Assembly (NCBI GenBank): GCA_900465685.1 | Contig: UEGR01000013.1 | Location: 248,001 to 312,000, forward strand | Length of the DNA: 64,000 bases | Direction: 5' to 3' | From: Hyphomicrobiales bacterium | GTDB lineage: Bacteria > Pseudomonadota > Alphaproteobacteria > Rhizobiales > Rhizobiaceae | Shown here: positions 43,730-52,570 of the stretch, one piece after another | Position numbering within the stretch: the first letter of the stretch is position 1 | Layout: each line of letters opens with the position of its first letter | Notes under the pieces: model-generated | What the model was told of the DNA's origin: nothing | The model's input: only the letters and a program-made list of their open reading frames with translations | The model's database searches: none | Program-made: the position numbers and the translations under genes

Positions 43730-44754
43730 TGTGTGGCCTCGCGGGATTTCTGAGTGCGCCGCGACAGCCGTGCTGAAAGCGCGCGGATGAATTGACGAGG
43801 ACGGTCGCGTCCAAACAGAACGAAAGACACAAGAAGGACGCCGAGCCAGAACTGCCAATATTGTGGTGTCACGGATGACAAGGCGTCCTGGATCAGTTCG
43901 TAGACGAGTGCGCCAATCAGCCCACCATAGAGATAGCCGGTGCCGCCGATGACAAGCACCATCAGGCCGTCTGCCGATTTCTGGAACGACAGAACATCAA
44001 GCGAAATGAACTGCTGTGTCTGGGTGAAAAGCGCACCCGCTATGCCGGCATAGGCACCGGCAATGGTGTAGATGGTCACCAGTCGGGAGCGCACGGGAAC
44101 GCCGACTGCCGAAGCGCGCAGCGGGTTTTCGCGGATCGCTTGCAGCGAATAGCCGAAAGGCGAGAAGACGATAAGGCGGGCAAGTACGAACAGCACGAAT
44201 AATACGGCCAGACTGTAGGCGTAGCCGGTATGCCCAAACAGATCGAACTCGAAGACGCCGAAGATTGGCTCGATGGTAATGCCCTGAAGCCCGTCCGCGC
44301 CTCCTGTCAGCCAACTCACCTGATTGGCGATTTCATGACACACGGCGGCAACGCCGAGCGTCACCATAAGGCGGGTGAGGTCGCCGCCGCGCAGCAAGAG
44401 AAAACTGGTGGCGAAGGCCAGAAGTGCACCGGAGACAGCGCCGACAGCGAGACCCGTCAGCGGTTCGCCGGAAACATAGATCGAGAACAGGCCGCTGGCA
44501 TAAGCGCCGACGCCGTACATTGCAGCCTGTCCAAGGGTTACCACGCCGCCATAACCGAGGATGAGGTCGATAGAAAGCGCCAGAATGGCAAAGCCGACGA
44601 CCTCGATCAAAATGAGATGCTGGTCGGGAAAGAGGAACCAGGCGGCGACCGCTGCAACCCAGAAAACGGCTTCAAGTAATCCCCAGCGGGTTCTCCGCTT
44701 GAGGCTCTGCGCGACATCCGAGGCGGAAACTGTCTGTGTCAGGGCATTATCCAT
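43726..44754 (-). CDS. Branched-chain-type ABC transporter permease (LivM)
   Basis: A 342-aa membrane protein with about nine helices. The LivM hallmark GYGGVVTLGQAAMYGVGAY and the ATPase-contact loop YSLQAIRENPLRASAVGVPV are clear. ATG 44754 overlaps the LivH stop. Confidence 0.94.
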   Translation of the reverse strand: MDNALTQTVSASDVAQSLKRRTRWGLLEAVFWVAAVAAWFLFPDQHLILIEVVGFAILALSIDLILGYGGVVTLGQAAMYGVGAYASGLFSIYVSGEPLTGLAVGAVSGALLAFATSFLLLRGGDLTRLMVTLGVAAVCHEIANQVSWLTGGADGLQGITIEPIFGVFEFDLFGHTGYAYSLAVLFVLFVLARLIVFSPFGYSLQAIRENPLRASAVGVPVRSRLVTIYTIAGAYAGIAGALFTQTQQFISLDVLSFQKSADGLMVLVIGGTGYLYGGLIGALVYELIQDALSSVTPQYWQFWLGVLLVSFVLFGRDRPRQFIRALSARLSRRTQKSREATQ

Positions 44755-45608
44755 CAGCTTGCCCTCGCAAACAGGCCCTGCGGACGGAAAACAAGCACCG
44801 CAACCAGAACGATATAGATGATGAAACCGCCGAGTGCGGGAACGTAATATTTGCCCATCACATCGGCAATGCCGAGCAGGATCGACGCGACAAGTGGCCC
44901 GGTCATGCTGGAGGTGCCGCCGATGGAAACGACGATCAGGAAATAGACCATGAATTTCAAAGGAAAGGTCGGGTCGAGGCCGAGGATTTCGGCACCCAGT
45001 GCCCCGCCTAGTCCAGCCAGACCAGAGCCGACAGCAAAGGTCACGGCGAAAACGGTGTTGACGCGAATGCCAAGTCCTCGCGCGACACGACGATCATCGA
45101 CCGAGGCGCGCAATTGGCTGCCGAAACGGGTCTTCGCTAATGCAAATTGGAGCGCTATAGCAAGAGCGCCGCACACGACAATAAGAAATGCGCGATAGAT
45201 GCCGATGCCCACGCCAGCAATTTCTACCCGTCCGCGCAGGAACTCAGGGAGATTGAGGATCTGCTGCTGTGATCCCATCAGATAGTCGATTCCGGCCACG
45301 GCGATGAAAACAATGCCGATGGAAAACAGCACCTGATCGAGATGCGATTTTTCATAAAGACGGATATAGAGCGTCTTTTCCAGTATGACCCCGGCTATAG
45401 CCGTCACAATGAACGCGATGGGCAGCGTCGCCAAAAAAGGCACGCCAATACGGTTTGTGAGAATGACGGTGACATAGCCTCCGGCCATGGCGAAAGCGCC
45501 ATGCGCGAGGTTGATGAAATTCATCAATCCCAGCGTTACCGCTAATCCGCATGACAATACGAATAGCAGCATTCCGTAAGCTACCCCGTCGAACAAAAGG
45601 GTAAGCAT
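44754..45608 (-). CDS. Branched-chain-type ABC transporter permease (LivH)
   Basis: A 284-aa membrane permease; typical MNFINLAHGAFAMAGGY motif near the N-terminus and the loop FGSQLRASVDDRRVARGLGI. First gene of the minus-strand unit livHMGF, binding protein, LysR, dehydrogenase. It is divergent from galB across a 293-bp gap that holds several inverted repeats. Confidence 0.94.
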   Translation of the reverse strand: MLTLLFDGVAYGMLLFVLSCGLAVTLGLMNFINLAHGAFAMAGGYVTVILTNRIGVPFLATLPIAFIVTAIAGVILEKTLYIRLYEKSHLDQVLFSIGIVFIAVAGIDYLMGSQQQILNLPEFLRGRVEIAGVGIGIYRAFLIVVCGALAIALQFALAKTRFGSQLRASVDDRRVARGLGIRVNTVFAVTFAVGSGLAGLGGALGAEILGLDPTFPLKFMVYFLIVVSIGGTSSMTGPLVASILLGIADVMGKYYVPALGGFIIYIVLVAVLVFRPQGLFARAS

Positions 45609-45735
45609 TCTTCCTCCCAGTCGGATCGCGCCGAAAGGCGCGCCTCTCTATCGGATGATCGGAAGCAGCCATGCACTCGCGGCGCTTCCAATGCGTCCTG
45701 ATTGGCTGTCAGGATTATGGAAAGTGCGTGTTAAA

Positions 45736-45751
45736 CCCATTTAGAAATGGG
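45736..45751. promoter_or_regulatory. Palindrome in the livH-galB divergent region
   Basis: CCCATTT (45736-45742), AG, AAATGGG (45745-45751): a perfect 7+2+7 palindrome 128 bp upstream of the livH start and 150 bp upstream of galB. A longer-range pair GCTATAG (45771-45777) and CTATAGC (45811-45817) lies to its right. The sites may be bound by one of the two LysR regulators of the region. Confidence 0.45.
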
Positions 45752-45901
45752 CGTGACGACATAAGAAAATGCTATAGTTGGAATGGCACACATCCACGGG
45801 TTGGATTTATCTATAGCAAAAACTTATCATGTTGCGCCCATAACCAAATTGGAATGTGGCGCGGTCTGTTGTGAAGTTTCCTCAGATTAGAGGAGAGTTT
45901 C

Positions 45902-46636
45902 ATGACCGAGAAAAAGACGGCGCTCGTTATCAGTGCGCATGCGGCCGATTTTGTCTGGCGCTGTGGCGGGGCAATCGCGCAGCACGCCGGGCTTGGATAT
46001 CACGTAACCGTCGTCTGCCTTTCCTTTGGTGAGCGTGGAGAGTCAGCAAAGCTCTGGAAAGATGCAGGCATGACGCTGGAGCGCGTCAAGGCGGCGCGCC
46101 GTGCGGAATCGGAAAAGGCGGCAAAGGCTCTTGGTGTGCATGACCTCGTTTCGTTCGATCTTGGCGACTATCCGCTGCGTCTGAACGATGAGGACAAGTT
46201 CAAGCTCGTCGATGTAATCCGCGATGTGCAGCCGGCTTTCATGCTCAGCCATTCGCAATATGACCCTTACAACACCGACCATATGTATGCGACCGAGATT
46301 GCGCTTGAAACGCGCATGATCGCGCAGGCCTGGGGGCATAAGCCGGGTGAGAAAGTGCTTGGCGCGCCGCAGCTTTATCTGTTCGAGCCACACCAGACCG
46401 AACAGATGGGCTGGAAGCCTGACACGTTTTTAGACATCACGTCGGTATGGGACAAGAAATGGGCCGCCATCCAGTGCATGGAAGGGCAGGAACATTTGTG
46501 GGCCTATTACAAGAATGTCGCCGAAAATCGCGCGAACCATTTCATGCGCAATTCGGGCGGGCAGTCCGGTGGCCGCAAGGCAAAATATGCCGAAGGCTTC
46601 CAATCGGTATTTCCACGTACCGTGGATGAGCTTTAA
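45902..46636 (+). CDS. galB: 4-oxalomesaconate hydratase, PIG-L/LmbE family
   Basis: A 244-aa zinc-dependent protein of the PIG-L fold. The zinc motif is altered from AHPDD to AHAADF (H13, D16), which, together with SFGERGESAKLW, LSHSQYDPYNTDH and VWDKKWAAIQCMEGQEHLWAYY, closely follows GalB of Pseudomonas putida as I remember it. GalB hydrates 4-oxalomesaconate to 4-carboxy-4-hydroxy-2-oxoadipate in gallate degradation. AGAGGAGAG lies before ATG 45902. Next come the dioxygenase, galC and galD. Confidence 0.9.
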   Translation: MTEKKTALVISAHAADFVWRCGGAIAQHAGLGYHVTVVCLSFGERGESAKLWKDAGMTLERVKAARRAESEKAAKALGVHDLVSFDLGDYPLRLNDEDKFKLVDVIRDVQPAFMLSHSQYDPYNTDHMYATEIALETRMIAQAWGHKPGEKVLGAPQLYLFEPHQTEQMGWKPDTFLDITSVWDKKWAAIQCMEGQEHLWAYYKNVAENRANHFMRNSGGQSGGRKAKYAEGFQSVFPRTVDEL

Positions 46637-46665
46637 ACAGCATGGCGTATGACAGGGAGGACGCC

Positions 46666-47628
46666 ATGGAGCGGAGTTTTGATATTGCCCACCTCGCGCA
46701 TGTCGAGGTGTATACCGACAAATTCGAGGAAAGCCTCGATTTTTTCACGCGCATCTACGGGCTGAAACTGTCCGGCATGGATGAGCAGTCCGCCTATTTG
46801 CGGGCATGGGACGATTATGAATTTCATTCGCTCAAACTGACCCGGCATCACACCACTGGCGTCGGACATATCGCTTATCGCGTAGCGTCGCCGGAAGCGT
46901 TGGAGCGCCGTGTGAAAGCGATCAGCGAAAGCGGCTACAAGGTCATTGGTTGGGTGGGGGGTGATCGAGGACATGGCCGAGCGTTCCGGTTTGAGGATCC
47001 GTTCGGCCATGTCTTCGAGATCTATTGGGATACCGTGCGCTATACGGGACAAGGTGCGGATGCGCCGGTGCTCAAGAACACCGCAAGCTCTTACACCGGC
47101 GCGGCACCGCGACGGATCGATCATCTCAATCTCCTTTGCAGCGACGTAACGGAGTTCCGCAGGTTTATGGAAACCTGTCTTGGGTCGCGTGTCACGGAGA
47201 TGATCCAACTCGATAATGGTCGCATCGGTGGTGCGTGGTTCACCATCAACAACAAGACCTACGATCTCGCCTGCACGGAAGAGCATGGGGGTGGCCATGC
47301 GCGTTTGCATCATCTCACCTATGCCACGGATCAGCGAGAAGACATTCTGCGTGCAGCCGATATCTTCCTTCAAAATGGCGTTCATATCGAGACCGGTCCG
47401 CACAAGCACGCCGTGCAGGGCACGTTCTTTCTCTATGTCTGGGAACCGGCGGGCAATCGTGTGGAACTGGCCAATTCAGGCGCACGTCTGATCCTTGCGC
47501 CGGACTGGGAGCCGATCGTCTGGACGGAGTCGGAGCGCAAAAAGGGACAGGCCTGGGGTCTGAAGACAATTGAGACGTTCCACACCCATGGAACGCCCCC
47601 GGTCGCAGGAAGTAACAAGGAGCATTGA
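46666..47628 (+). CDS. Type I extradiol ring-cleavage dioxygenase (XylE/VOC fold)
   Basis: A 320-aa two-domain vicinal-oxygen-chelate enzyme. The 2-His-1-Glu iron site is complete: H153 (DHLNLL), H215 or H216 (LHHLTYAT) and E267 (NRVEL). This is almost the spacing of catechol 2,3-dioxygenase XylE (H153, H214, E265). The C-terminus [19 protein letters not shown] is typical of this group. Start ATG 46666 with GGGAGG upstream. It sits between galB and galC. It should open a catecholic ring next to the hydroxyls; gallate or protocatechuate is suggested by the neighbours, but catechol-type substrates cannot be excluded. Confidence 0.88.
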   Translation: MERSFDIAHLAHVEVYTDKFEESLDFFTRIYGLKLSGMDEQSAYLRAWDDYEFHSLKLTRHHTTGVGHIAYRVASPEALERRVKAISESGYKVIGWVGGDRGHGRAFRFEDPFGHVFEIYWDTVRYTGQGADAPVLKNTASSYTGAAPRRIDHLNLLCSDVTEFRRFMETCLGSRVTEMIQLDNGRIGGAWFTINNKTYDLACTEEHGGGHARLHHLTYATDQREDILRAADIFLQNGVHIETGPHKHAVQGTFFLYVWEPAGNRVELANSGARLILAPDWEPIVWTESERKKGQAWGLKTIETFHTHGTPPVAGSNKEH

Positions 47629-47629
47629 A

Positions 47630-48301
47630 ATGCCAGTCGTCGTTCAGAATATCGCGCGGGCCAAACCGGAAGTCATTGATGGACTGGCGGCAGCAGGTGT
47701 GGCAACCGTCCACGAAGCGCAGGGACGCAAAGGTCTGCTGGCAAGCTATATGCGCCCGATCTATTCCGGCGCACAGGTTGCCGGATCGGCCGTGACAATT
47801 TCGGCAGCGCCCGGTGACAACTGGATGATCCATGTGGCGATCGAACAGTTGCAGCAAGGCGATATTCTGGTTCTGGCGCCAACAAGCCCCTGCGAGGATG
47901 GCTATTTCGGCGATCTGCTTGCCACTTCGGCACAGGCGCGGGGTTGCCGCGGATTGATCATTGATGCGGGTGTGCGTGATGTGCGCGATCTGACATCTAT
48001 GGGCTTTCCAGTTTGGTCAAAGGCTGTCTTTGCGCAGGGAACGGTGAAGGAAACGCTGGGGTCGATCAATGTTCCTGTCGTCTGTGCCGGAAGCTATATC
48101 GAGGCGGGCGATATTATCGTGGCCGACGATGACGGTGTCTGTGTCGTGAAGCGCTCCGAAGCCGAAGACGTGTTGAGTGCAGCACAAACGCGCCTTGCCA
48201 ATGAGGAAGCCAAACGCGCGCGGCTGGCGGCGGGTGAACTGGGCCTCGACATCTACAAGATGCGCGAACGTCTGGCGGAAAAGGGACTCAAATATGTATG
48301 A
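47630..48301 (+). CDS. galC: 4-carboxy-4-hydroxy-2-oxoadipate aldolase (LigK/GalC type, RraA fold)
   Basis: A 223-aa class II pyruvate aldolase. Seen: [12 protein letters not shown], the catalytic Arg-Asp in [10 protein letters not shown] and the C-terminal [18 protein letters not shown]. LigK/GalC/ProA enzymes split 4-carboxy-4-hydroxy-2-oxoadipate to pyruvate and oxaloacetate and can decarboxylate oxaloacetate. Start ATG 47630, 7 nt after AAGGAG; an open frame from 47570 lies inside the dioxygenase gene. It overlaps galD by 8 nt. Confidence 0.9.
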   Translation: MPVVVQNIARAKPEVIDGLAAAGVATVHEAQGRKGLLASYMRPIYSGAQVAGSAVTISAAPGDNWMIHVAIEQLQQGDILVLAPTSPCEDGYFGDLLATSAQARGCRGLIIDAGVRDVRDLTSMGFPVWSKAVFAQGTVKETLGSINVPVVCAGSYIEAGDIIVADDDGVCVVKRSEAEDVLSAAQTRLANEEAKRARLAAGELGLDIYKMRERLAEKGLKYV

Positions 48302-49358
48302 GGACGGCATTCCCTGCCTCTGGATGCGGGGAGGGACATCCAAGGGCGCCTATTTTCTGGCCGCCAACCTGCCGTCTGATAGGCAACAGCGTGATGTACT
48401 GCTGCTGGGCGTCATGGGTTCGCCGGATGTTCGCCAGATTGACGGAATCGGCGGCGCCGACCCACTGACCTCGAAAGTGGCCATCCTGTCGCCTTCCAGC
48501 CGCGATGACGCGGATGTGGATTATCTCTTTTTGCAGGTCTTTGTGGATCAGCCGCTTGTCAGTGATGCGCAGGGTTGCGGAAATATTCTGGCAGGTGTTG
48601 GACCGGCGGCCATTGAAATGGGACTGGTGGCTGCGAAGGACGATGTGACGCCGGTGCGCATTCACATGGTCAATTCGGGTGAGATTGCGCTTGCCCAGAT
48701 TTCCACTCCCAACCGTCGCGTCAATTATGCCGGTGATACTGCGATTGCTGGCGTTCCGGGCACCCACGCCGCCGTACCTCTTCTGTTTATGAATGTCGCC
48801 GGCTCCATGTGCGGAGCGCTGTTGCCGACTGACAACGAAATGGACGTCATAGACGGTGTCGAAGCAACCCTTATCGACAATGGAATGCCTTGCGTCATCA
48901 TGCGCGCTGCCGATTTCGGCCTGACAGGCATGGAGACCCGCGAAGAGCTGGAAGCGAATAACGATCTTAAAGCAAAGCTTGAAGTGATCCGGCTAAAGGC
49001 AGGCTCATTGATGAATCTCGGCGATGTGCGCGAGGCGTCCGTACCGAAAATGACGCTCGTTTCTGCGCCCACTGCCGGAGGTGCCATATCGACGCGCAGC
49101 TTCATTCCGCATCGTGTTCATGCTTCCGTCGGTGTTCTGGCGGCGGTGACGGTCGCGACAGCAACACGCTTGCCCTCCAGTCCCGCAGCTAAGCTGGTGA
49201 ACGCACCGCATGATGGTCGTTATGCGATTGAACATCCAAGCGGCGCGATGGAGGTTTTCCTCGATCTGGCGGAAGACGGAGCTGTCCAAGGCGCAGGCAC
49301 GATCCGGACAGCGCGCAAACTGTTCGAAGGCAGGGTTTTTCCGGCGGCGCGTGAGTAG
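48294..49358 (+). CDS. galD: 4-oxalomesaconate tautomerase, PrpF family
   Basis: A 354-aa protein of the PrpF/diaminopimelate-epimerase fold. [49 protein letters not shown] and [15 protein letters not shown] match GalD of Pseudomonas putida, which converts the keto and enol forms of 4-oxalomesaconate before hydration by GalB. A cysteine at the proton-transfer position is present in QGCGN. Start ATG 48294 inside the end of galC. It is the last gene of the plus-strand galB-dioxygenase-galC-galD unit. Confidence 0.9.
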   Translation: MYEDGIPCLWMRGGTSKGAYFLAANLPSDRQQRDVLLLGVMGSPDVRQIDGIGGADPLTSKVAILSPSSRDDADVDYLFLQVFVDQPLVSDAQGCGNILAGVGPAAIEMGLVAAKDDVTPVRIHMVNSGEIALAQISTPNRRVNYAGDTAIAGVPGTHAAVPLLFMNVAGSMCGALLPTDNEMDVIDGVEATLIDNGMPCVIMRAADFGLTGMETREELEANNDLKAKLEVIRLKAGSLMNLGDVREASVPKMTLVSAPTAGGAISTRSFIPHRVHASVGVLAAVTVATATRLPSSPAAKLVNAPHDGRYAIEHPSGAMEVFLDLAEDGAVQGAGTIRTARKLFEGRVFPAARE

Positions 49359-49417
49359 CCATTTGACATGCATTTGATGAATATGCCTGTGTGAGGAGCG
49401 AAACAGGCGGGAAAAAA

Positions 49418-50320
49418 ATGCTGACATTGCGACAAATCGAAGTTATCCGGGCAATCATGGTGACCGGGACGATTGCCGGTGCGGCCAAACTGTTGAATGT
49501 CTCTGCTCCGGGCATCAGCAGGCTCATGAAATATTCGGAAGATTCCCTCGGCATCCGGCTCTTTGATCGCCGCGGCGGGCGTTATGTTCCAACATCACAA
49601 GCCCGCAATATCTTCGATCTTCTGGATACGGTGCACCGGAAAATCGATGACCTGCAATCGGCTGTCGCGGATTTAAGCAAGGGCAAGGCGCAGGAACTTT
49701 GCGTTGCGTCCGTGCCGAGTATAGCCAATGTGATGGTGCCGCGCGCGGTCGCAAAGGTGCGCGAGCGTTACAGCGATGTTCACCTCGACCTCAATATTCT
49801 CAAGATTGAAGAAGCCGTTGACTATCTTCTTCTAGGACGTGGCGAGATCGTTGCAATCTCATCGCGCTTCGATCATCCGCTGATCGAATTTGAACCGCTG
49901 GCAAAGGGGCGGTTGCTCTGCATTGTGCCTGAGACAAGCCCGCTGGCATCACGCGAAAAAATTACGCCTCGGGAAATGTCGGAACATCCGCTGATCGGCA
50001 TCAACCCGAAAGACCCGTACGGTGCAATCATGGCGGCGATGTTTACCAATGCGGGTCTCGACTATCGCATGAACATCAAAGCGCGTTTCGGGACGACCGT
50101 GTGCAGTCTGGTTGCAGCCGGATTGGGTATAGCGATTATCGACGAGTTTACGGTCGCGCATGGCGTGGTGCGAGGCCTGAAAAGCATTCCAATTGACGCG
50201 GAGAGCGCCTTTCATACTTACATCGCCTATCGCAACGATCTGCCGCTTTCCGTCTATGCGGAACATTTCATCGATGTGTTGCGCAAGGAAATGAACGCTG
50301 TCAGCTCATTCAGCCATTAA
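49418..50320 (+). CDS. LysR family transcriptional regulator
   Basis: A 300-aa LysR regulator with N-terminal HTH (about 4-62, GAAKLLNVSAPGISRLMKYSE) and a substrate-binding domain (about 90-295). Start ATG 49418; GTG 49391 is possible. It follows galD directly and probably regulates the gal genes and perhaps the next unit. CATTTGA repeats in the gap before it (49360-49366, 49371-49377) have an 11-bp period. It is not closely like the double-HTH LysR at 39655. Confidence 0.9.
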   Translation: MLTLRQIEVIRAIMVTGTIAGAAKLLNVSAPGISRLMKYSEDSLGIRLFDRRGGRYVPTSQARNIFDLLDTVHRKIDDLQSAVADLSKGKAQELCVASVPSIANVMVPRAVAKVRERYSDVHLDLNILKIEEAVDYLLLGRGEIVAISSRFDHPLIEFEPLAKGRLLCIVPETSPLASREKITPREMSEHPLIGINPKDPYGAIMAAMFTNAGLDYRMNIKARFGTTVCSLVAAGLGIAIIDEFTVAHGVVRGLKSIPIDAESAFHTYIAYRNDLPLSVYAEHFIDVLRKEMNAVSSFSH

Positions 50321-50357
50321 TGTCGACGCTCAGAGAATTAACATCATGTTATGGATT

Positions 50358-50374
50358 CCTATTCATTTGATAGG
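50358..50374. promoter_or_regulatory. Candidate LysR box before the shikimate dehydrogenase-like gene
   Basis: CCTAT-TCATTTG-ATAGG, 5-bp arms with a 7-bp spacer, a T-N11-A type layout typical of LysR sites. The spacer overlaps CATTTGA, which also occurs twice upstream of the LysR gene (49360, 49371). Confidence 0.4.
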
Positions 50375-50452
50375 CGATATTATCTCTGCCATTCGCTAAT
50401 CTGTTCCTGGGAGCGCTCGAATACAAACGCGCAGGCTAGGATCAGTGAATTC

Positions 50453-51328
50453 ATGGCATATGGCGATAATGCTCAATCTTTGCAGGACAAAGGGCCGTTT
50501 CCAAATGGAGCGACGCGCCTTTTTCCTGTGGTTGGAGACCCGATTGAGCAGGTGCGTTCGCCGGAAGTTATGACGGAACTGTTTCGCGAGCGCAGCGAGA
50601 ATGCGCTTGTTGTTCCGCTGCATGTTGCGCCATCCAATCTGTCAGTTGTTTTCGCCACATTGAGCGTGGTGGACAATATCGGCGGTTTGCTGGTGACGAT
50701 ACCGCACAAGCAGCAGGCCTATGAGCTATGTGCGGGATTTACGGACAATGCCACCTTCATTGAGGCGGTCAATGTTGTTCGGCGCACTGGAAATGGGTGG
50801 TACGGCGATAATACTGACGGCATCGGCTTTCTCGATGGCATCGAACGGGAAGGGTTCGATGTGCAAGGGAAAAACGTCCTTCTCGTCGGATGCGGCGGTG
50901 CCGGAACAGCCATAGCGCTGGAAATGCTGAAGCGAGGAGCAGCGCAGCTTGCCATTCACGATGTCGATAGCGACAAGCGTGATTCTGTAATCGGCAAACT
51001 CAGTGAACGTTATCCGGGTAAGGTTGTCGTTGGTAGCGATGACCCTTTCGGGTTCGATCTGATTGCAAATGCTACGCCGATGGGTATGAAATCGAATGAT
51101 CCATATCCCGTAAACGTAACAAAGTTGCGGTCAGAGCAGTTTGCTGCTTGCGTGATCACCAAACCGCACGTATCGCCATTTATCGAGGAAGCTAGAAAAC
51201 GGGGCTGTCAGACGATGGTTGGTGCTGGAATGTTCGATGCGCAGGCGGAGGTCCTGGCGGATTTTCTGACCGGTCACGACGGGCACCATGCAGGTTGCGC
51301 GCCGTTGCCGACACCCGAAAAAGGGTAG
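50453..51328 (+). CDS. Shikimate/quinate dehydrogenase-like protein (AroE/YdiB family)
   Basis: A 291-aa AroE-fold enzyme. The catalytic Lys-Asp pair is present: K86 in TIPHKQ and D122 in GDNTDG. Nucleotide-binding GCGGAGTA follows at about 149. The substrate-binding entry GDPIEQVRSPEVM differs from the GNPIxHSxSP motif of biosynthetic AroE: serine-proline stays, but the first serine is replaced by valine. This points to a catabolic or altered-substrate paralogue. Start ATG 50453 (upstream frame carries the candidate LysR box). It precedes a Liv transporter and may oxidise shikimate or quinate, or 3-dehydroshikimate to gallate. Confidence 0.85.
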   Translation: MAYGDNAQSLQDKGPFPNGATRLFPVVGDPIEQVRSPEVMTELFRERSENALVVPLHVAPSNLSVVFATLSVVDNIGGLLVTIPHKQQAYELCAGFTDNATFIEAVNVVRRTGNGWYGDNTDGIGFLDGIEREGFDVQGKNVLLVGCGGAGTAIALEMLKRGAAQLAIHDVDSDKRDSVIGKLSERYPGKVVVGSDDPFGFDLIANATPMGMKSNDPYPVNVTKLRSEQFAACVITKPHVSPFIEEARKRGCQTMVGAGMFDAQAEVLADFLTGHDGHHAGCAPLPTPEKG

Positions 51329-51376
51329 GCTTATCTCTATATCTTGATCTCTATGAACTTAAGGGGAGGAACTAAA

Positions 51377-52516
51377 ATGCATTATCGTAAGAAACTTCTG
51401 GCGCTTTCGACGGCAGTTTTCGCGACTTTCGGCGCAGCCCACGCAGAAGACGTGGTCAAACTCGGCATGGTTGTCGAGCTGTCCGGTCCGGGCGCACCGT
51501 CCGGCACGAACTGGCGTGACGGCATCAAGATCGCCATTGATGAAGTGAATGCGGGCGGCGGCATTCTGGGCAAGAAGGTCGAGCTGGGCGAGTATGACAC
51601 CCAGACTGATCCGCAGGTCTCGCGCGCGCTCGTGCAAAAGGCCATTGACGATGGCGCATACGCTATTCTGGGCACGATCTATTCGGGCTCGACGATGGTC
51701 AACATGCTGGTTGCACAGCAGAACAGCATTCCGCAATTCGTCGGTTCGGAATCGCCGAGCATTGTCGAAAAGGGCAATCCGTTCGTCTTCCGCACCTCGA
51801 CCGGCGCTCAGAAGGGCGTTCCAGCACTGACGTCCTACTTCACAGACACGCTGAAGGCGAAGAAGGTTGGTGTGGCCTGGCTGAACAACGAGTTCGGCAA
51901 AGGCGGTCATGACGTTTTCGTTGAGGAAATGAAGAAGGCCGGTATCGAAATTATCGCCGATGTTGCCTCCGAGCAGGCGCAGACTGACTATGCGGCCGAC
52001 GTTGCGAAGCTCAAGCAGGCTAATCCTGAAGCGATTTTCGTCTATATGAATCAGGAAGAATCTGCGCGTTTCCTGATCGAAGCCAAGAAGCAGGGGCTGA
52101 AGATGCCTCTCGTTGGCGAAGTAACGCTGACGGAAGCCAAGGTGGTTGAACTTGCAGGCGGTGCTGCGAATGGCGCTATCGCGCATGTTGGCATCACAGC
52201 TGCGGCGACGGATGTGCCGGGCATCGGCGAATTCGCCAAGAAGTTCGAAGAAGCTTACAAGCGCAAGCCGACGCATGACGCTTTGAAGGGTTATGTCGGC
52301 GTCTGGACCACCAAATATGTCACTGACATGGTGGGTAAGCTCGACGGTGAAGCATTTGCTGAAAAGATGCATGGTCTTTGCCTGAAGGCAGCTGACTATC
52401 CGAAAGTGCTTCTCGACACCTGCTGGGATGACCGCGGAGAAATGTCCCGCCCAAGCTTCATGGTTCAGGTGAAGGACGGTGTGCCGACAGTCATTGGTAC
52501 AGTTCCGGCAAACTGA
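51377..52516 (+). CDS. Branched-chain/aromatic-type ABC transporter binding protein (LivJ family)
   Basis: A 379-aa family 4 binding protein with signal peptide (cleavage near AHA-ED) and VVKLGMVVELSGPGAPSGTNWRDG. AGGGGAGGA precedes ATG 51377. It is followed by its own LivHMGF set. Because the neighbours encode hydroaromatic and gallate-type enzymes, the ligand is probably an aromatic or hydroaromatic acid rather than leucine. Confidence 0.93.
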   Translation: MHYRKKLLALSTAVFATFGAAHAEDVVKLGMVVELSGPGAPSGTNWRDGIKIAIDEVNAGGGILGKKVELGEYDTQTDPQVSRALVQKAIDDGAYAILGTIYSGSTMVNMLVAQQNSIPQFVGSESPSIVEKGNPFVFRTSTGAQKGVPALTSYFTDTLKAKKVGVAWLNNEFGKGGHDVFVEEMKKAGIEIIADVASEQAQTDYAADVAKLKQANPEAIFVYMNQEESARFLIEAKKQGLKMPLVGEVTLTEAKVVELAGGAANGAIAHVGITAAATDVPGIGEFAKKFEEAYKRKPTHDALKGYVGVWTTKYVTDMVGKLDGEAFAEKMHGLCLKAADYPKVLLDTCWDDRGEMSRPSFMVQVKDGVPTVIGTVPAN

Positions 52517-52531
52517 TCAATCCTTTCAGCA

Positions 52532-52556
52532 GAGGCGGCGGCTTGGCTGCCGCCTC
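52532..52556 (+). other. Hairpin between binding protein and LivH genes
   Basis: GAGGCGGC (52532-52539) and GCCGCCTC (52549-52556), 9-nt loop, no T-tract. It may stabilise the binding-protein mRNA or reduce read-through into the permease genes. Confidence 0.5.
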
Positions 52557-52570
52557 AGACGGGTAAAGTC

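Noticed and set aside
51359-52372. 337-codon minus-strand frame
   Set aside because: Antisense to the LivJ-type binding protein gene; no motif.
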